A DNA stretch of 64,000 nucleotides from Proteobacteria bacterium 005FR1 (GCA_026192395.1 WACF01000001.1:2044309-2108308), one strand, 5' to 3'. Shown: positions 25,819 through 36,203, counted from the stretch's first letter. Numbers and translations are program-made. Notes: generated from the letters alone by a model not told the origin.

Positions 25819-28800
25819 ATGAAGTTGAATCCCATCTATAAAGGCATCCTATGCTGCGGCCTAGCATTACCGGTCACAGCACTAGCGCAGGGTAGCGGTG
25901 AAGCCATCGAAGAGATTGTGGTCACGGGCTCCCTGATCAAGGGAACGCCTGAAGATGCGGCCCTGCCGGTAGAGGTCCACACCAGCGAACAGCTGGCTCT
26001 TGAAGGCGCCCCGACTGCATTGGAGTTTGCCAAGACCCTAACCTCATCGGGTCCGACTACCGGTGAAGCGCACTATTTCGGTGGTGCTGCGAATACCGGT
26101 AACGTGCAGTTCAACCTGCGTGGTCTTGGCTCCGACAAGACCCTGACTCTGTTCAACGGTCGCCGGGTCAGCCAGAACACATCCCTGATTCCAGGCATTG
26201 CCACCCAGCGCATCGAAGTATTGAAAGATGGTGCGGCGGTAACCTACGGTGCTGACGCCACCGGTGGTGTTGTCAACTTCATCACCCGCGATTTCTACGA
26301 AGGCTTCGAATTTGACGCTTCCTACAAGTTCGTAGATGGCTCCGATGGCGAGTACGACATCGCCATGATGGGTGGTTTTGGTGGCGATGATACCAACATC
26401 ATTCTTGCTGCGGAGTGGGAGCATCGCTCGCAACTGAAAACGGAAGAGCGGCCTTTCACAACGCTGTCGTATGGAGAAAATCCGGCACCTTGGTCGGATT
26501 TGACAAACTTGGCGGCATGGGCTCCGTACAACACGAGCCTGGGTATCGGCAATCTCTCGTTGAATCCACCGGCTGACTTCACGCAGGAGTCATGCGAAGC
26601 TGTCGGAGGTGTTTACAATCCCGATTACCTGTCAACGAGCCCCTACAATCCAGCCGTCTGTAAGTACAACTACATCCCTTACTACGACCTGGTGGCGGAG
26701 AATGATATTTACCGCCTGTACGGACAGATCAACTCGGCTGTGACCGACAACATGGACTTCCACCTGCGCCTCGCGTTCAGCCGCGTTCGCAGCCCCGCCG
26801 TTCATGGCTCACCCGCTCAGCCCGTGATCCGTGGACCCGCAACCGCGGCTGGCGCAGCGTTTCAGTTCGCAGCTCCCACGAGCAACCCATATGTAGCAGA
26901 TTTCGCTGCCCGCTCCGGCTGGGACCAAAGTCCGCTATATGGGCTGACAAACGAATACCGCGCGTTCTTGTACCGCGGCTTCGCGCACAACGGCAACCCC
27001 TTCCTCCCTGAGGGTGACAACTACGGTGTACCCAGTGAAATCGATCACCGCTACTGGCACCTGTCCACCGGACTGGACGGCAATTTCGAAAATGGTATCA
27101 CCTACGATTTCGGGATAACCTACAACAAGCGTCAGTCGTACAGCGACGCGCCCGATATCATGGGTTACCGTCTGCAGGAAGCATTGAACGGTTTCGGTGG
27201 ACCGAACTGTAATGCGCAGGATCTGGATCCGGACACCTTCGGCACTCAGAACCCCGGCGCTGCCGGTACTAACGGCTGCATGTGGTGGAACCCCTTTGCC
27301 TCCGGCTGGGCTGGACAACCGACTCTCGGTCTGGCCAACCCAAGCTATGTGCCCGGTACGGAAAACTCGCGCGAACTGGCCGAATGGCTGTTCGACAAGC
27401 GAGCACAGGAAGATTTCGAGGAAAGCGTTACCGCAGACCTCCTCTTCAGCGGCGACACCGGTGTAGAACTGCCTGGTGGCACAATCGCTTGGGGTGCCGG
27501 CCTCCAGTGGCGTCAGACGGACTTGCATGAAGTTGTTCAAAGCCCGTTCTACAATGGCGCCCAGCCATGTGCCTGGCCTGATCAGGAGCCAGCTGTTCCG
27601 GGTACACCCGAATACACCGGCTGTACTCCCGACCGACCGGGTCCTTTTGTATTCTTCGATACCAATCCGCCTGACCAGAACCATCAAGACCAGCGGTCGG
27701 CCTTCACGGAATTCAATTTCCCGATCATCGACACGCTGTATCTGACTGCCGCCGCTCGCTACGAGGAGTTCAGTGGCGGTCTGGATGCAACCGTGTACAA
27801 AGTATCTGGTAAATGGGATGCGACCGAAAACCTGTCCTTCCGTGCGGCGTTCGGTACCAACTACCAGGCACCGCCCCCCTCGATCAATCCTGGCGAGGTG
27901 AACAACGGCACCAACAGCTTCACCATCGCTGGCGGTAACTGGCGTGGCGCTCAGACGGTAACTCAGTCTGGCATCGAGCCGGAAACTGCAGAAGTGGGCA
28001 GCTTGGGGCTTATCTGGCAGTCGCAGGGCTTTTCTGCAGATCACGACTTCCGACTGATTATCGACTACTTCGATATTGAAACAGAAGATGAGTTGGGTCT
28101 ACTGGCCTCTGCCAACGACGTGGCAACGGCAGTGTTCAGCATTGCACCTCCGGGAGAGACCCGCGTGCCGACCGATGGGACCGCCCTGGCCGACTGTTCG
28201 CATGTTCTGGTGGATCGCGTCACCTTCAACGGTGGCGAATGTATCCAAGGCGTAACCACAGCCTCCAACTTCTCCAACGTGCGCACCGACTACGGTAACG
28301 GACCCGGTCAACATACTGCGGGTTTCGACATCCAGATGAACTACAGCATGCCCTTCATGGCTGGCGATCTCAGCTTCGATCTGACCGCCACCAAGGTGGA
28401 AAAGGACATCAACGGTGCGACCACTCTGGACGGTTACGTAGTGACGGAGGAAGACGATCGCCTCGGTAATTTGAACTTCGCGACCGTTGCCTTCGCATCG
28501 TCTGAGTGGCGAGCCAACCTGCGGGCCAACTATGCTCAGGACATCCATAACTTCCGCGTGATGTTGAACTACATCAGTGGTGTGGATGACGAGCGCTTCC
28601 TGCTGCCTGATGGCTCCGTCAACACCGCCGCACTCGTGCCGTCTGGTCTCCAGGCAAACGGACAGCCATTCGGACCGACCGATTTCGGTGTGCGTGGCGA
28701 GGACTGGATCACCGTGGATCTGCACTACAACGTGGAATTGCCCTGGGACGCGACCTTCACCGCGTCCATCAACAACGTGGCCGACGAAATGCCGCCGGAG

Positions 28801-28884
28801 TCACGTCAGGAGCTGGGCTACGATCCGCGCATCGGCAATCCGCTGGGACGTACTTTCGAAATCGGCTTCAAGAAGCGATTCTAA
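25819..28884 (+). CDS. TonB-dependent receptor F (array member 3)
   Basis: A 1021-aa receptor. Signal peptide MKLNPIYKGILCCGLALP...ALAQ; TonB-box region AIEEIVVTGSLIKGTPED; plug motifs FNLRGLGSDKTLTLFNGRR and IEVLKDGAAVTYGADATGG; extracellular GGPNC...TNGCMWWNPFAS cysteine signature; barrel end IGFKKRF. Compared with E and G it carries a longer variable loop near residues 770-800 (SIAPPGETRVPTDG) and several other loop changes. Such differences in exposed loops with a constant barrel are what is expected of receptors diverging in ligand range. Own leader and terminator. Confidence 0.93.
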   Translation: MKLNPIYKGILCCGLALPVTALAQGSGEAIEEIVVTGSLIKGTPEDAALPVEVHTSEQLALEGAPTALEFAKTLTSSGPTTGEAHYFGGAANTGNVQFNLRGLGSDKTLTLFNGRRVSQNTSLIPGIATQRIEVLKDGAAVTYGADATGGVVNFITRDFYEGFEFDASYKFVDGSDGEYDIAMMGGFGGDDTNIILAAEWEHRSQLKTEERPFTTLSYGENPAPWSDLTNLAAWAPYNTSLGIGNLSLNPPADFTQESCEAVGGVYNPDYLSTSPYNPAVCKYNYIPYYDLVAENDIYRLYGQINSAVTDNMDFHLRLAFSRVRSPAVHGSPAQPVIRGPATAAGAAFQFAAPTSNPYVADFAARSGWDQSPLYGLTNEYRAFLYRGFAHNGNPFLPEGDNYGVPSEIDHRYWHLSTGLDGNFENGITYDFGITYNKRQSYSDAPDIMGYRLQEALNGFGGPNCNAQDLDPDTFGTQNPGAAGTNGCMWWNPFASGWAGQPTLGLANPSYVPGTENSRELAEWLFDKRAQEDFEESVTADLLFSGDTGVELPGGTIAWGAGLQWRQTDLHEVVQSPFYNGAQPCAWPDQEPAVPGTPEYTGCTPDRPGPFVFFDTNPPDQNHQDQRSAFTEFNFPIIDTLYLTAAARYEEFSGGLDATVYKVSGKWDATENLSFRAAFGTNYQAPPPSINPGEVNNGTNSFTIAGGNWRGAQTVTQSGIEPETAEVGSLGLIWQSQGFSADHDFRLIIDYFDIETEDELGLLASANDVATAVFSIAPPGETRVPTDGTALADCSHVLVDRVTFNGGECIQGVTTASNFSNVRTDYGNGPGQHTAGFDIQMNYSMPFMAGDLSFDLTATKVEKDINGATTLDGYVVTEEDDRLGNLNFATVAFASSEWRANLRANYAQDIHNFRVMLNYISGVDDERFLLPDGSVNTAALVPSGLQANGQPFGPTDFGVRGEDWITVDLHYNVELPWDATFTASINNVADEMPPESRQELGYDPRIGNPLGRTFEIGFKKRF

Positions 28885-28907
28885 CCACTCAGCAAGTAGC
28901 ACTCCTT

Positions 28908-28932
28908 AAGGCGGCCCTCGGGCCGCCTTTTT
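28908..28932 (+). terminator. Rho-independent terminator of receptor F
   Basis: AAGGCGGCC CTC GGGCCGCC hairpin followed by six T residues, about 24 bases after the stop. Confidence 0.9.
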
Positions 28933-29395
28933 TATTCCCGGAATAAATTCGCCACCCGTGAAAAAAACTAATACTTTCTTCTTACTTTTCTGTTTCGGTT
29001 TTTCTCTGCCTATCGCCACCAGCTGAAAACTGATATCAAAATATAAGTTCCGCACCTTGACCTTTTTTTACCGATCCATTTATGATCGCCGCACTTACGG
29101 ATTCTCTTGAAGCGAAACAAGGCAGTATCCCCTGCTTCGGAGAAGACCAAGGATAGGATCGCAGAATCTCGCTGTATCTCGATCGCTATTACAAGAATAA
29201 AGGTAATTATTCGGGTGGTAGTGTACTTGTATGCGGACCAGTAGTTCGGTGAACGGCGCACCCGCGCTGCCTTTCTGGCATACCTGCATTTCCCAGCATG
29301 TACGACCCCTTCCTCCGTTTTGCACGGGCGGTTTTCTGTTGCCCTGCGACAGCATTTCGCATTGTCGAAATATCACCAATACAAACTTCATCACC
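28933..29395 (+). other. Untranslated region before receptor G
   Basis: No gene supported. An open frame runs through the last ~75 bases into receptor G but lacks a ribosome site and signal peptide. AT-rich in 28960-29060, which includes TAATACTTT resembling the half-sites at 25519-25560. Confidence 0.4.
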
Positions 29396-29420
29396 ATAAC
29401 TACAAGCAAGTGAGAGGTAC
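29396..29420 (+). promoter_or_regulatory. Shared TBDT leader motif, copy 4
   Basis: Same 25 bases as the copy before receptor F, four bases before the start codon of receptor G. It fixes that start at 29425. Confidence 0.75.
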
Positions 29421-29424
29421 AACA

Positions 29425-32400
29425 ATGAAGCTCAACCCCATTTATCGAGGGATTCTGTGCTGCACGCTGGCTGCACCCGGCGTTGCAATGGCCCAGGACA
29501 GTGGCGAAGCTATCGAAGAAATCGTCGTTACTGGTTCATTGATTCGAGGCACACCGGAAGATGCGGCGCTGCCGGTTGAAGTGCATACGGCCGCCGATAT
29601 GAAACTTTCAGGTTCGCCCAGCGCCCTTGAATTCGCCAAGAGCCTGACTGCGTCCGGGCCTACCACGGGTGAGGCCTACTACTTTGGTGGCGCAGCGCTT
29701 ACCGGCAACGTGCAGTACAATCTCCGTGGTCTGGGTGCCGACAAGACGCTTATTTTGTTTGACGGCCGCCGTATCCACGAAAGTACAACTGCCGAAGGCG
29801 GCTCCAACTCCTCCATCATCCCCTACGCTGCACTGCAACGGGTCGAAGTTCTCAAGGATGGTGCGGCAGTAACATACGGAGCTGACGCAACTGGCGGCGT
29901 TGTCAACTTCATACCGCGCTCGTCTTATGAAGGGTTCGAAATCGATGCTTCGTATAAGGCCATTCGAGATTCCGACGGTGAGTACAGCGTGAGTATGCTG
30001 GGTGGTTTTGGAGGCGAAGACACCAATATCATGTGGTCCGCCGAGTGGGAGCACCGATCAGAGCTCGATAGCCTGGACCGCGATACCTCAAGCCACCCAT
30101 ACACCGTCAACCCAGCGCCAACTTCCACACTGACCAACCTCTCTCGATGGATCGCCCACGGCCCCCTGCCCGCTGATCCCACAACGACTCAATCTGTGAT
30201 CTTCCCCGGAGCCCCTGTTGCATCACTAGCTGCTCTGAGAGGGAATGCCGGTGATTTCGGTACCATCCTGGGTAGTGCCAACGATTTCAGTGCAGACTCC
30301 TGTGCAGCCGTCGGCGGAACCCCAGGGTTTCTCGACTGCCGTTACAACTACGCCCCCTACTACAACATCGTTGAAGAGCAAGATACCTATCGTTTGTTCG
30401 GCCAGGTCACATCGGCAGTAGCTGACGACATGGACTTTCATCTTCGCGTAGCCTTCGCCCGAGTGAACGCTCCAGCAGTTGAAGGATCGCCTTCACAGCC
30501 GGTGATTCGAGGTACTGCACTCAACGAGGGAGCAGTCAGTCAGTTTTATGTCCCCCGAGCAAACCCATACGTTGATGAGTTCATTCAGCGAAGCAACATT
30601 GCAAACCTCAATTACGCGACATCTCTGAACGGTCTCTACCCTGGAGTGCCTCTCGCATTTGTTCAGGGTTTCTCGGCCTTTACTTACCGCGCCTTTGCTC
30701 ATGGCGGCAACCCGTTTTTTGCTGAAGGCAACAATTCGAGCGTCGCCAGCACCATCGATAACAAGTACTGGCATGTATCGACCGGTCTAGATGGTGAGTG
30801 GGACAACGGCATCGGCTACGATTTCGGTATAACGTACAACCACGCCGTCGCCTACGCCGATAGCCCCGATATCATTGCATATCGATTGCAGGAGGCGCTC
30901 AATGGCTTCGGTGGTCCGAACTGTAATGCAGCAGACCTCGACGATTCACGTTTCGGGACTCAGAATGCGGCAGCTGCCGGCCAGAATGGTTGTATGTGGT
31001 ACAACCCCTTTGCATCCAACTTCAAGGGGCAACCGCTACTCGGGCTTTCAAATCCAAGTTACGGCGGTCCGGAATATGAAAACTCGCCCGAACTGGTCAA
31101 TTGGCTTTTTGATAAGCGAGCCGACGAAGAGGTGGTCGACAATGTGACAGTCGATTTCGTCCTTAACGGCCTTGTGCCCGGAGCTGAACTGCCTGGCGGT
31201 GCCGTAGCCTGGGGTGCCGGTCTTCAGTGGCGCCAGACTCACTCGCGAGAAACGGTTGAGAGTGACTTTTACAATGGGAATCAACCTTGCGTGTGGCCCA
31301 ATGCGTACGGACAGCGTCCCGAATCGCCCACCATCGATGGCAACCCGAACCCCGACTACAACGGGTGTACACCCGACGAGCCGGGTCCCTTCCAGTTCTT
31401 CGGCACCAATCCGCCTGACCGTCTGGAGCAGGATCAGAAGTCTGCCTTCGTCGAGTTCAACCTGCCTGTGCTCGATACACTGAACTTCACTGCAGCAGGC
31501 CGCTACGAAGAGTTCTCAGGCGGCTTGGACGCAACGGTCTACAAGGTTTCGGGTAAGTGGGACGTAACCGAAAACCTCGCCTTCCGTGGCTCCTACGGCA
31601 CAAACTACCAAGCACCCGGTATCGGCATCGTGCCCGGAGAAATCGACAACGGTGTAAACAACTACACCGTAGCCCGAGGTGCATGGCTAGGCGCTCAGAC
31701 TGTGACGCGCTCAGACATCGAGCCTGAGACAGCCAAAGTCGGTAGTATCGGAATCATCTGGCAGTCTGAAGGGTTCACACCTGATAGCGACTTCCGTGTG
31801 ATCGTCGATTACTTCGATATCCAAACTGAAGACGAGATAACGCTGCTTGCGTCCGCAAACGACATAGCAGACGCCGTATTCAGTATCGACAACGGAGACA
31901 ATCCGAACCTCGCCAATTGTTCCCACCCCCTAATTGGCCGAGTCACTTTTAACGCTGGCTGTATTCAGGGTGTCACCGACGCAACCGGATTCTCCAGCAT
32001 CAGCACCGAACGCGGCAATGGACCGGGTCAGAGTACGGCGGGATATGATCTTCAGATTAGCTACGGACTCCCATTCATGCAGGGCGACCTGCGCTTCGAA
32101 CTGAAAGGAACCCGAGTGGTTGAAGATGTGAATGCCGAGACTGTTCTGGATGGCTATGTACTTCAGGCGGAAGATGATCGTCTTGGTTACCTGAACTACG
32201 AGACTGTTGCCTTTGCTTCGTCGAAGTGGCGAACGAATCTGAGTGCTAACTTTTCTCGAGACATTCACAACGCGAGATTAGTGCTGAACTACATCAGCGG
32301 GGTCGACGACGAGCGCTATATTCTCCCGAACGGTGAGCTGGATACCGCAGCATTGACTGTTGGGGGGAATGTCACTGATTATGGCGTGAGAGGAGACGAT

Positions 32401-32580
32401 TGGATTTCAGCCGACTTCCATTACAACGTCGATTTGCCATACGACACCACGTTCAGTGCTTCGATACTCAATCTCACGGACCAAGAACCACCAGAATCAC
32501 GACAGGAGCTGGGTTACGATCCTCGGATCGGAAGCGTTCTGGGTCGGATGTTTGAGATCGGAATTCAAAAGCGTTTCTAG
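29425..32580 (+). CDS. TonB-dependent receptor G (array member 4)
   Basis: A 1051-aa receptor, the longest of the array. Signal peptide MKLNPIYRGILCCTLAAP...AMAQ; TonB-box region AIEEIVVTGSLIRGTPED; plug motifs YNLRGLGADKTLILFDGRR and VEVLKDGAAVTYGADATGG; GGPNC...QNGCMWYNPFAS signature; barrel end IGIQKRF. Relative to E it has insertions in the plug (HESTTAEGGSNSS) and in loops near residues 250 and 380. The start at 29425 rather than an upstream ATG is set by the conserved leader motif and the common MKLNPIYRGI start. Codon use looks less GC-biased than in receptors E and F. Confidence 0.93.
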   Translation: MKLNPIYRGILCCTLAAPGVAMAQDSGEAIEEIVVTGSLIRGTPEDAALPVEVHTAADMKLSGSPSALEFAKSLTASGPTTGEAYYFGGAALTGNVQYNLRGLGADKTLILFDGRRIHESTTAEGGSNSSIIPYAALQRVEVLKDGAAVTYGADATGGVVNFIPRSSYEGFEIDASYKAIRDSDGEYSVSMLGGFGGEDTNIMWSAEWEHRSELDSLDRDTSSHPYTVNPAPTSTLTNLSRWIAHGPLPADPTTTQSVIFPGAPVASLAALRGNAGDFGTILGSANDFSADSCAAVGGTPGFLDCRYNYAPYYNIVEEQDTYRLFGQVTSAVADDMDFHLRVAFARVNAPAVEGSPSQPVIRGTALNEGAVSQFYVPRANPYVDEFIQRSNIANLNYATSLNGLYPGVPLAFVQGFSAFTYRAFAHGGNPFFAEGNNSSVASTIDNKYWHVSTGLDGEWDNGIGYDFGITYNHAVAYADSPDIIAYRLQEALNGFGGPNCNAADLDDSRFGTQNAAAAGQNGCMWYNPFASNFKGQPLLGLSNPSYGGPEYENSPELVNWLFDKRADEEVVDNVTVDFVLNGLVPGAELPGGAVAWGAGLQWRQTHSRETVESDFYNGNQPCVWPNAYGQRPESPTIDGNPNPDYNGCTPDEPGPFQFFGTNPPDRLEQDQKSAFVEFNLPVLDTLNFTAAGRYEEFSGGLDATVYKVSGKWDVTENLAFRGSYGTNYQAPGIGIVPGEIDNGVNNYTVARGAWLGAQTVTRSDIEPETAKVGSIGIIWQSEGFTPDSDFRVIVDYFDIQTEDEITLLASANDIADAVFSIDNGDNPNLANCSHPLIGRVTFNAGCIQGVTDATGFSSISTERGNGPGQSTAGYDLQISYGLPFMQGDLRFELKGTRVVEDVNAETVLDGYVLQAEDDRLGYLNYETVAFASSKWRTNLSANFSRDIHNARLVLNYISGVDDERYILPNGELDTAALTVGGNVTDYGVRGDDWISADFHYNVDLPYDTTFSASILNLTDQEPPESRQELGYDPRIGSVLGRMFEIGIQKRF

Positions 32581-32624
32581 AGTGTGATTTGCCAAGGTGG
32601 GCGTAACTACGTCCTAAGCAAAGA

Positions 32625-32658
32625 AAAAGCCCCGATTCAGGCCCGGGGCTTTTTTTTT
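32625..32658 (+). terminator. Rho-independent terminator of receptor G
   Basis: AAAGCCCCG/CGGGGCTTT stem with loop ATTCAGGCC and nine T residues, about 45 bases after the stop. Unrelated in sequence to the GGCGGCC terminators of receptors D to F. Confidence 0.9.
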
Positions 32659-33078
32659 GCACGTGATTCAGCGAGCAGAGATCCTGGCGTTTTCGTTTTT
32701 CGAATGTCCTCTTGAATCTCAGGACAGACAACGCTAGCTGAAGAGGACTCGTTGTTACCTCCGAGGTTGACCGTTCGTGACCGCACGGTTTAACATTAAT
32801 TTGCGCCCAAAGCCCAGATGATTCGGCGTTGTTAAAAGAATAATTGAAATTTCGAGTGCCGGACCCGCGTGCGCTTATGCAGTGATCACCACTTAGGAGA
32901 CACGTGTCACTCCCGGCTGGCAACCCAAGCCAAGGATTCGTTGAAAGGAACTGATTCCCCTTCCCGCTCAGCTGTACGAAGCTCTTCCCTGGCCAAAGAC
33001 CCAAGTCGCTTTGCCTTGCAGGTCGGCAACCCCCAGTTGCCCATGCAGCACCAACAATCACAATAAGAGGTTAAGAGC
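32659..33078 (+). other. Untranslated region before receptor H
   Basis: No gene supported. It lacks a full copy of the shared leader; only AATAAGAGGTTAAGAG precedes the ATG. AT-rich words (GTTTAACATTAATTTGCG) near 32786-32806. Confidence 0.4.
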
Positions 33079-35979
33079 ATGAGACTGAAACAGCTATATA
33101 AGGCTATCGCCAGTTGCGCCCTTGTCGCCCCGGGCATTGCTTTCGCACAGACCACGGAATCTGAAGATCCCGCGATCGAGGAAGTCGTGGTAACTGGGTC
33201 ATACATCAAACGCGACAAGTTCGACATGGCTTCTCCCGTGGAGACCTTCAGCGCCGAGGACATTCGTGTAACCGGTGCGCCCACGCTCGGCCAGTTCGTC
33301 CGGGAGCTATCTTACACACAGAATACTGACGTCGTCGCCAATGTGCTTTCAATTCAAGATGGGCAGCAAGACTCCAACTCGGCCCGTTTCAACTTACGAG
33401 GGCTTGGTGTTGACAGCACTTTAACGCTGTTTGATGGACACCGCATGATCGACACCGGCAACATCGGAGCAGTCGTGCCCGACATCGCAATGCAGAGAGT
33501 CGAGGTGGTTTTAGATGGCGGCTCCGCAATTTATGGAACCGATGCTGTTGCTGGTGTTGTTAACCTTATTCCTGTCAAACAGTACGATGGATTCAAAGTA
33601 AGTAGCTATTACAGCCAAGACGAAGGTGGCGATCTGCGCCAACCAAAAGTTGGGTTACTCGCGGGTAAAACGTTCGACAATGGCTTTAGCGCGGTTGGAG
33701 CACTGGATTACTCACGCAAGACAGCCCTGTTGGTCGCCGACCGGCCTGAATATCTCGCTGCCTATGATGACGATTTGACGACTTTTACACCGGGCACTTG
33801 GCGGGGCGCATCCGGACTCGCTGCTCTCGGGACCTACATCGACCCGGACTGCGGGCAGTACAATGAATCCCGTACGGACGATTCCAAAAGCGGCGCATTC
33901 CCAAGTGGCTATACAGGCGTGGTCCCTGGCCTGGGCGACCGCTGTGTCGGAGAATTCGGTCAGTTCCAAGACCTCGCTAGGGAAGCGGAAGATCTGAATG
34001 CGTATGTTAATTTCTCGTACGAGGTCAATGCCTCGCTCGAAATAGAACTCCAGGCCAACGTCAATCGACGCGAGTCTGTGTTGACCGGCTCTCCCTCAGT
34101 CGGAGATACAACGAGCAACGGTGCTCTGGTTGTACCATCCTACCATCCCGCCAACTTTCAGCCGTTTGCTCTGGTGCCCAGAGCATGGAGCCCGTTTCAG
34201 CAGATTGGAACGCTGCCCTCAGTGCTAGAAGGTGGAATGTCAAAGACGCCATACGAATATTCGACAGACCGATACAAACTTGCTGCTGACTATGAAATCG
34301 GGGATAGCAGCTGGGAAGGAGAAACCGCGCTCAGCTATCAGCGTTACAGCAGGTCCGTAGATTCTTACCAGATTTCGATGTCTCGCTTGCAGAGTGCCCT
34401 CTTTGGCCTCGGCGGCCCGAACTGCGCTTTCGACAGCAGCGCTTTGATCGGGCTCAGCAGTACGAGTGCTCTGTCGATGCTAGCGACCAATGCAGCCAAC
34501 GCAGGATCCGGCGGCTGCGAGTTTTTCAACCCCTTCGGGTCCGCAGACCCACGGACAACCGAAACCTACATTCCAAACAGCCAGGCACTTGTTGATTGGC
34601 TCGTCATCGGCGAGAACTATGAAGATACTCGCAACTACCTTAAGTATTTTCAGAGCCATTTGACTGGCGAAGTTTTCGATTTGCCCGCAGGCGCCGTTCG
34701 AACTGCGTTTGGCATTCAGGTACGCGAGGACATCGAACGCGATTTGCAGAGCAACCTGGAGTTGATTGGCGACGATTACAACGAGCCCGATTCCGTGTTC
34801 AACACCAGCGATCGATCCGAAGTTCGAAGTGCATTTGTTGAATTCGATGCGCCGATCACGAGTACGTTTACGATGGTATTGGCCGCACGGTACGAAGAGT
34901 TCGTTGACTTCGATCTCGAGACTACCACCCCGAAAGTTTCTTTTCGGTGGTCTCCGTTGGACAATCTTGCGCTGCGCGCTTCATTTGGCGATAGCTTCGT
35001 AGCGCCGACCGCCTCCGAAATTTCAATTCAAAGCAATCAAGGTTGTAGCCCTCTTTCGTTCGGACGCGACCCGTTCCTCCCCGGCGCAGGTTTCTTCGCC
35101 TTGGCTGGAGCTGACGCTTGTAGCGCCGGAAATCCTGACCTTGATCCACAGACTTCCTACGTTCAGAACTTTGGGATCTCTTGGAGGAACGACGGCTACT
35201 TCCAGGCCGACCTGGATTACCAGACGATTGAGTACGAGGATCGGATCGTAAATCTCTCCAGAACCGATTTGCTCGAGGAAGATTTCGCAAACATGACCGC
35301 TGCGGGCATTACCAGTGTCGCAGAATGGGCGGAATCCGGCCTGATGAATCCGGCGATCGTTCGTGACCCAACCGCTGGATATCGCGTGACAGAGATTACC
35401 ACCTATCCGGACAATGCGTCTGCCATTGAGGTGCATGTCGTTGACCTCAAGCTTCGCCACGGATTGGACAGCGAGATCGGCTATTTCGGGGTGGCTTTCA
35501 ATGCAACGGCCTACCGCAAGTACGACTACACGGACTTTGACGGCACTTCGGGCAGTGCTATCGGGAACCGAAATGCTGAAACCAGCCTCGCTCCGCCGAT
35601 TACCCGGTGGAAGGCAAATAGCTCAATGTCTTGGCGAGGAGAGAACAGCAGTGCAGCGCTCTCGGTGAGCTATCTGGACGCGGTCAAATTCGATGGGACC
35701 TTCGACGAATCGATTCCCGACCTGGGCGGAGCCCCCTCCGCCAACCCCAAGCCCGCGTTTGCACCCGAGGAAATTTCTTCCCATACGGTCGTAGATTTGC
35801 GCTTCGGCCATCGCATCGACCGCATGCTCGGTGGCAACTGGGACATCGGCGCCGGCATTCGCAATCTGTTCGACACTATGCCCGACGCTCTCCCGGTTTA
35901 CGGGGGTCTTGAAACGCGTTTGCATTCACCATGGGGACGCGAGTACTACCTGGAGTTTACCTTCGAGCCGGACGCGTAA
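33079..35979 (+). CDS. TonB-dependent receptor H (array member 5, divergent)
   Basis: A 966-aa receptor. Signal peptide MRLKQLYKAIASCALVAP...AFAQ; TonB-box region AIEEVVVTGSYIKRDKFD; plug motifs FNLRGLGVDSTLTLFDGHR and VEVVLDGGSAIYGTDAVAG. It keeps the array's cysteine signature (GGPNC...SGGCEFFNPFGS) and RYEEFVDFDLETTTPKVS, but is otherwise the most divergent member. The C-terminus reads YYLEFTFEPDA and so does not end in the usual aromatic residue, unlike the other four. It has its own upstream region of about 500 bp. A hairpin without T-run follows. Ligand unknown. Confidence 0.92.
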   Translation: MRLKQLYKAIASCALVAPGIAFAQTTESEDPAIEEVVVTGSYIKRDKFDMASPVETFSAEDIRVTGAPTLGQFVRELSYTQNTDVVANVLSIQDGQQDSNSARFNLRGLGVDSTLTLFDGHRMIDTGNIGAVVPDIAMQRVEVVLDGGSAIYGTDAVAGVVNLIPVKQYDGFKVSSYYSQDEGGDLRQPKVGLLAGKTFDNGFSAVGALDYSRKTALLVADRPEYLAAYDDDLTTFTPGTWRGASGLAALGTYIDPDCGQYNESRTDDSKSGAFPSGYTGVVPGLGDRCVGEFGQFQDLAREAEDLNAYVNFSYEVNASLEIELQANVNRRESVLTGSPSVGDTTSNGALVVPSYHPANFQPFALVPRAWSPFQQIGTLPSVLEGGMSKTPYEYSTDRYKLAADYEIGDSSWEGETALSYQRYSRSVDSYQISMSRLQSALFGLGGPNCAFDSSALIGLSSTSALSMLATNAANAGSGGCEFFNPFGSADPRTTETYIPNSQALVDWLVIGENYEDTRNYLKYFQSHLTGEVFDLPAGAVRTAFGIQVREDIERDLQSNLELIGDDYNEPDSVFNTSDRSEVRSAFVEFDAPITSTFTMVLAARYEEFVDFDLETTTPKVSFRWSPLDNLALRASFGDSFVAPTASEISIQSNQGCSPLSFGRDPFLPGAGFFALAGADACSAGNPDLDPQTSYVQNFGISWRNDGYFQADLDYQTIEYEDRIVNLSRTDLLEEDFANMTAAGITSVAEWAESGLMNPAIVRDPTAGYRVTEITTYPDNASAIEVHVVDLKLRHGLDSEIGYFGVAFNATAYRKYDYTDFDGTSGSAIGNRNAETSLAPPITRWKANSSMSWRGENSSAALSVSYLDAVKFDGTFDESIPDLGGAPSANPKPAFAPEEISSHTVVDLRFGHRIDRMLGGNWDIGAGIRNLFDTMPDALPVYGGLETRLHSPWGREYYLEFTFEPDA

Positions 35980-36006
35980 TCGCATCCGGCTGATCTCCAA
36001 AAACCG

Positions 36007-36039
36007 CTGGAGGTCGCTCCGCTTAGCAGCGACCTCCAG
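36007..36039. repeat. Hairpin between receptor H and DASS gene
   Basis: Twelve-base perfect stem CTGGAGGTCGCT/AGCGACCTCCAG with a nine-base loop, 27 bases after receptor H. No T-run follows on either strand, so it may be an RNA-processing or partial termination structure rather than a classical terminator. Confidence 0.6.
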
Positions 36040-36203
36040 CTCTCTAGAGACATTTACAGCCTCACCCCTCCTTACGCTTTTAAACACTCCTACGCCGACC
36101 GGCAGTATTGTCCCTGCACGGCGACGGTGCTTAAATGGGCATCACCCTCCTCCCGAGAACGATCCAACACGACTCTTTTCCTTTTTATCCTTTCAGGACG
36201 TGT

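Noticed and set aside
36007-36039. Rho-independent terminator of receptor H
   Set aside because: The stem is strong but no T-run follows on the plus strand, so it is listed only as a hairpin.
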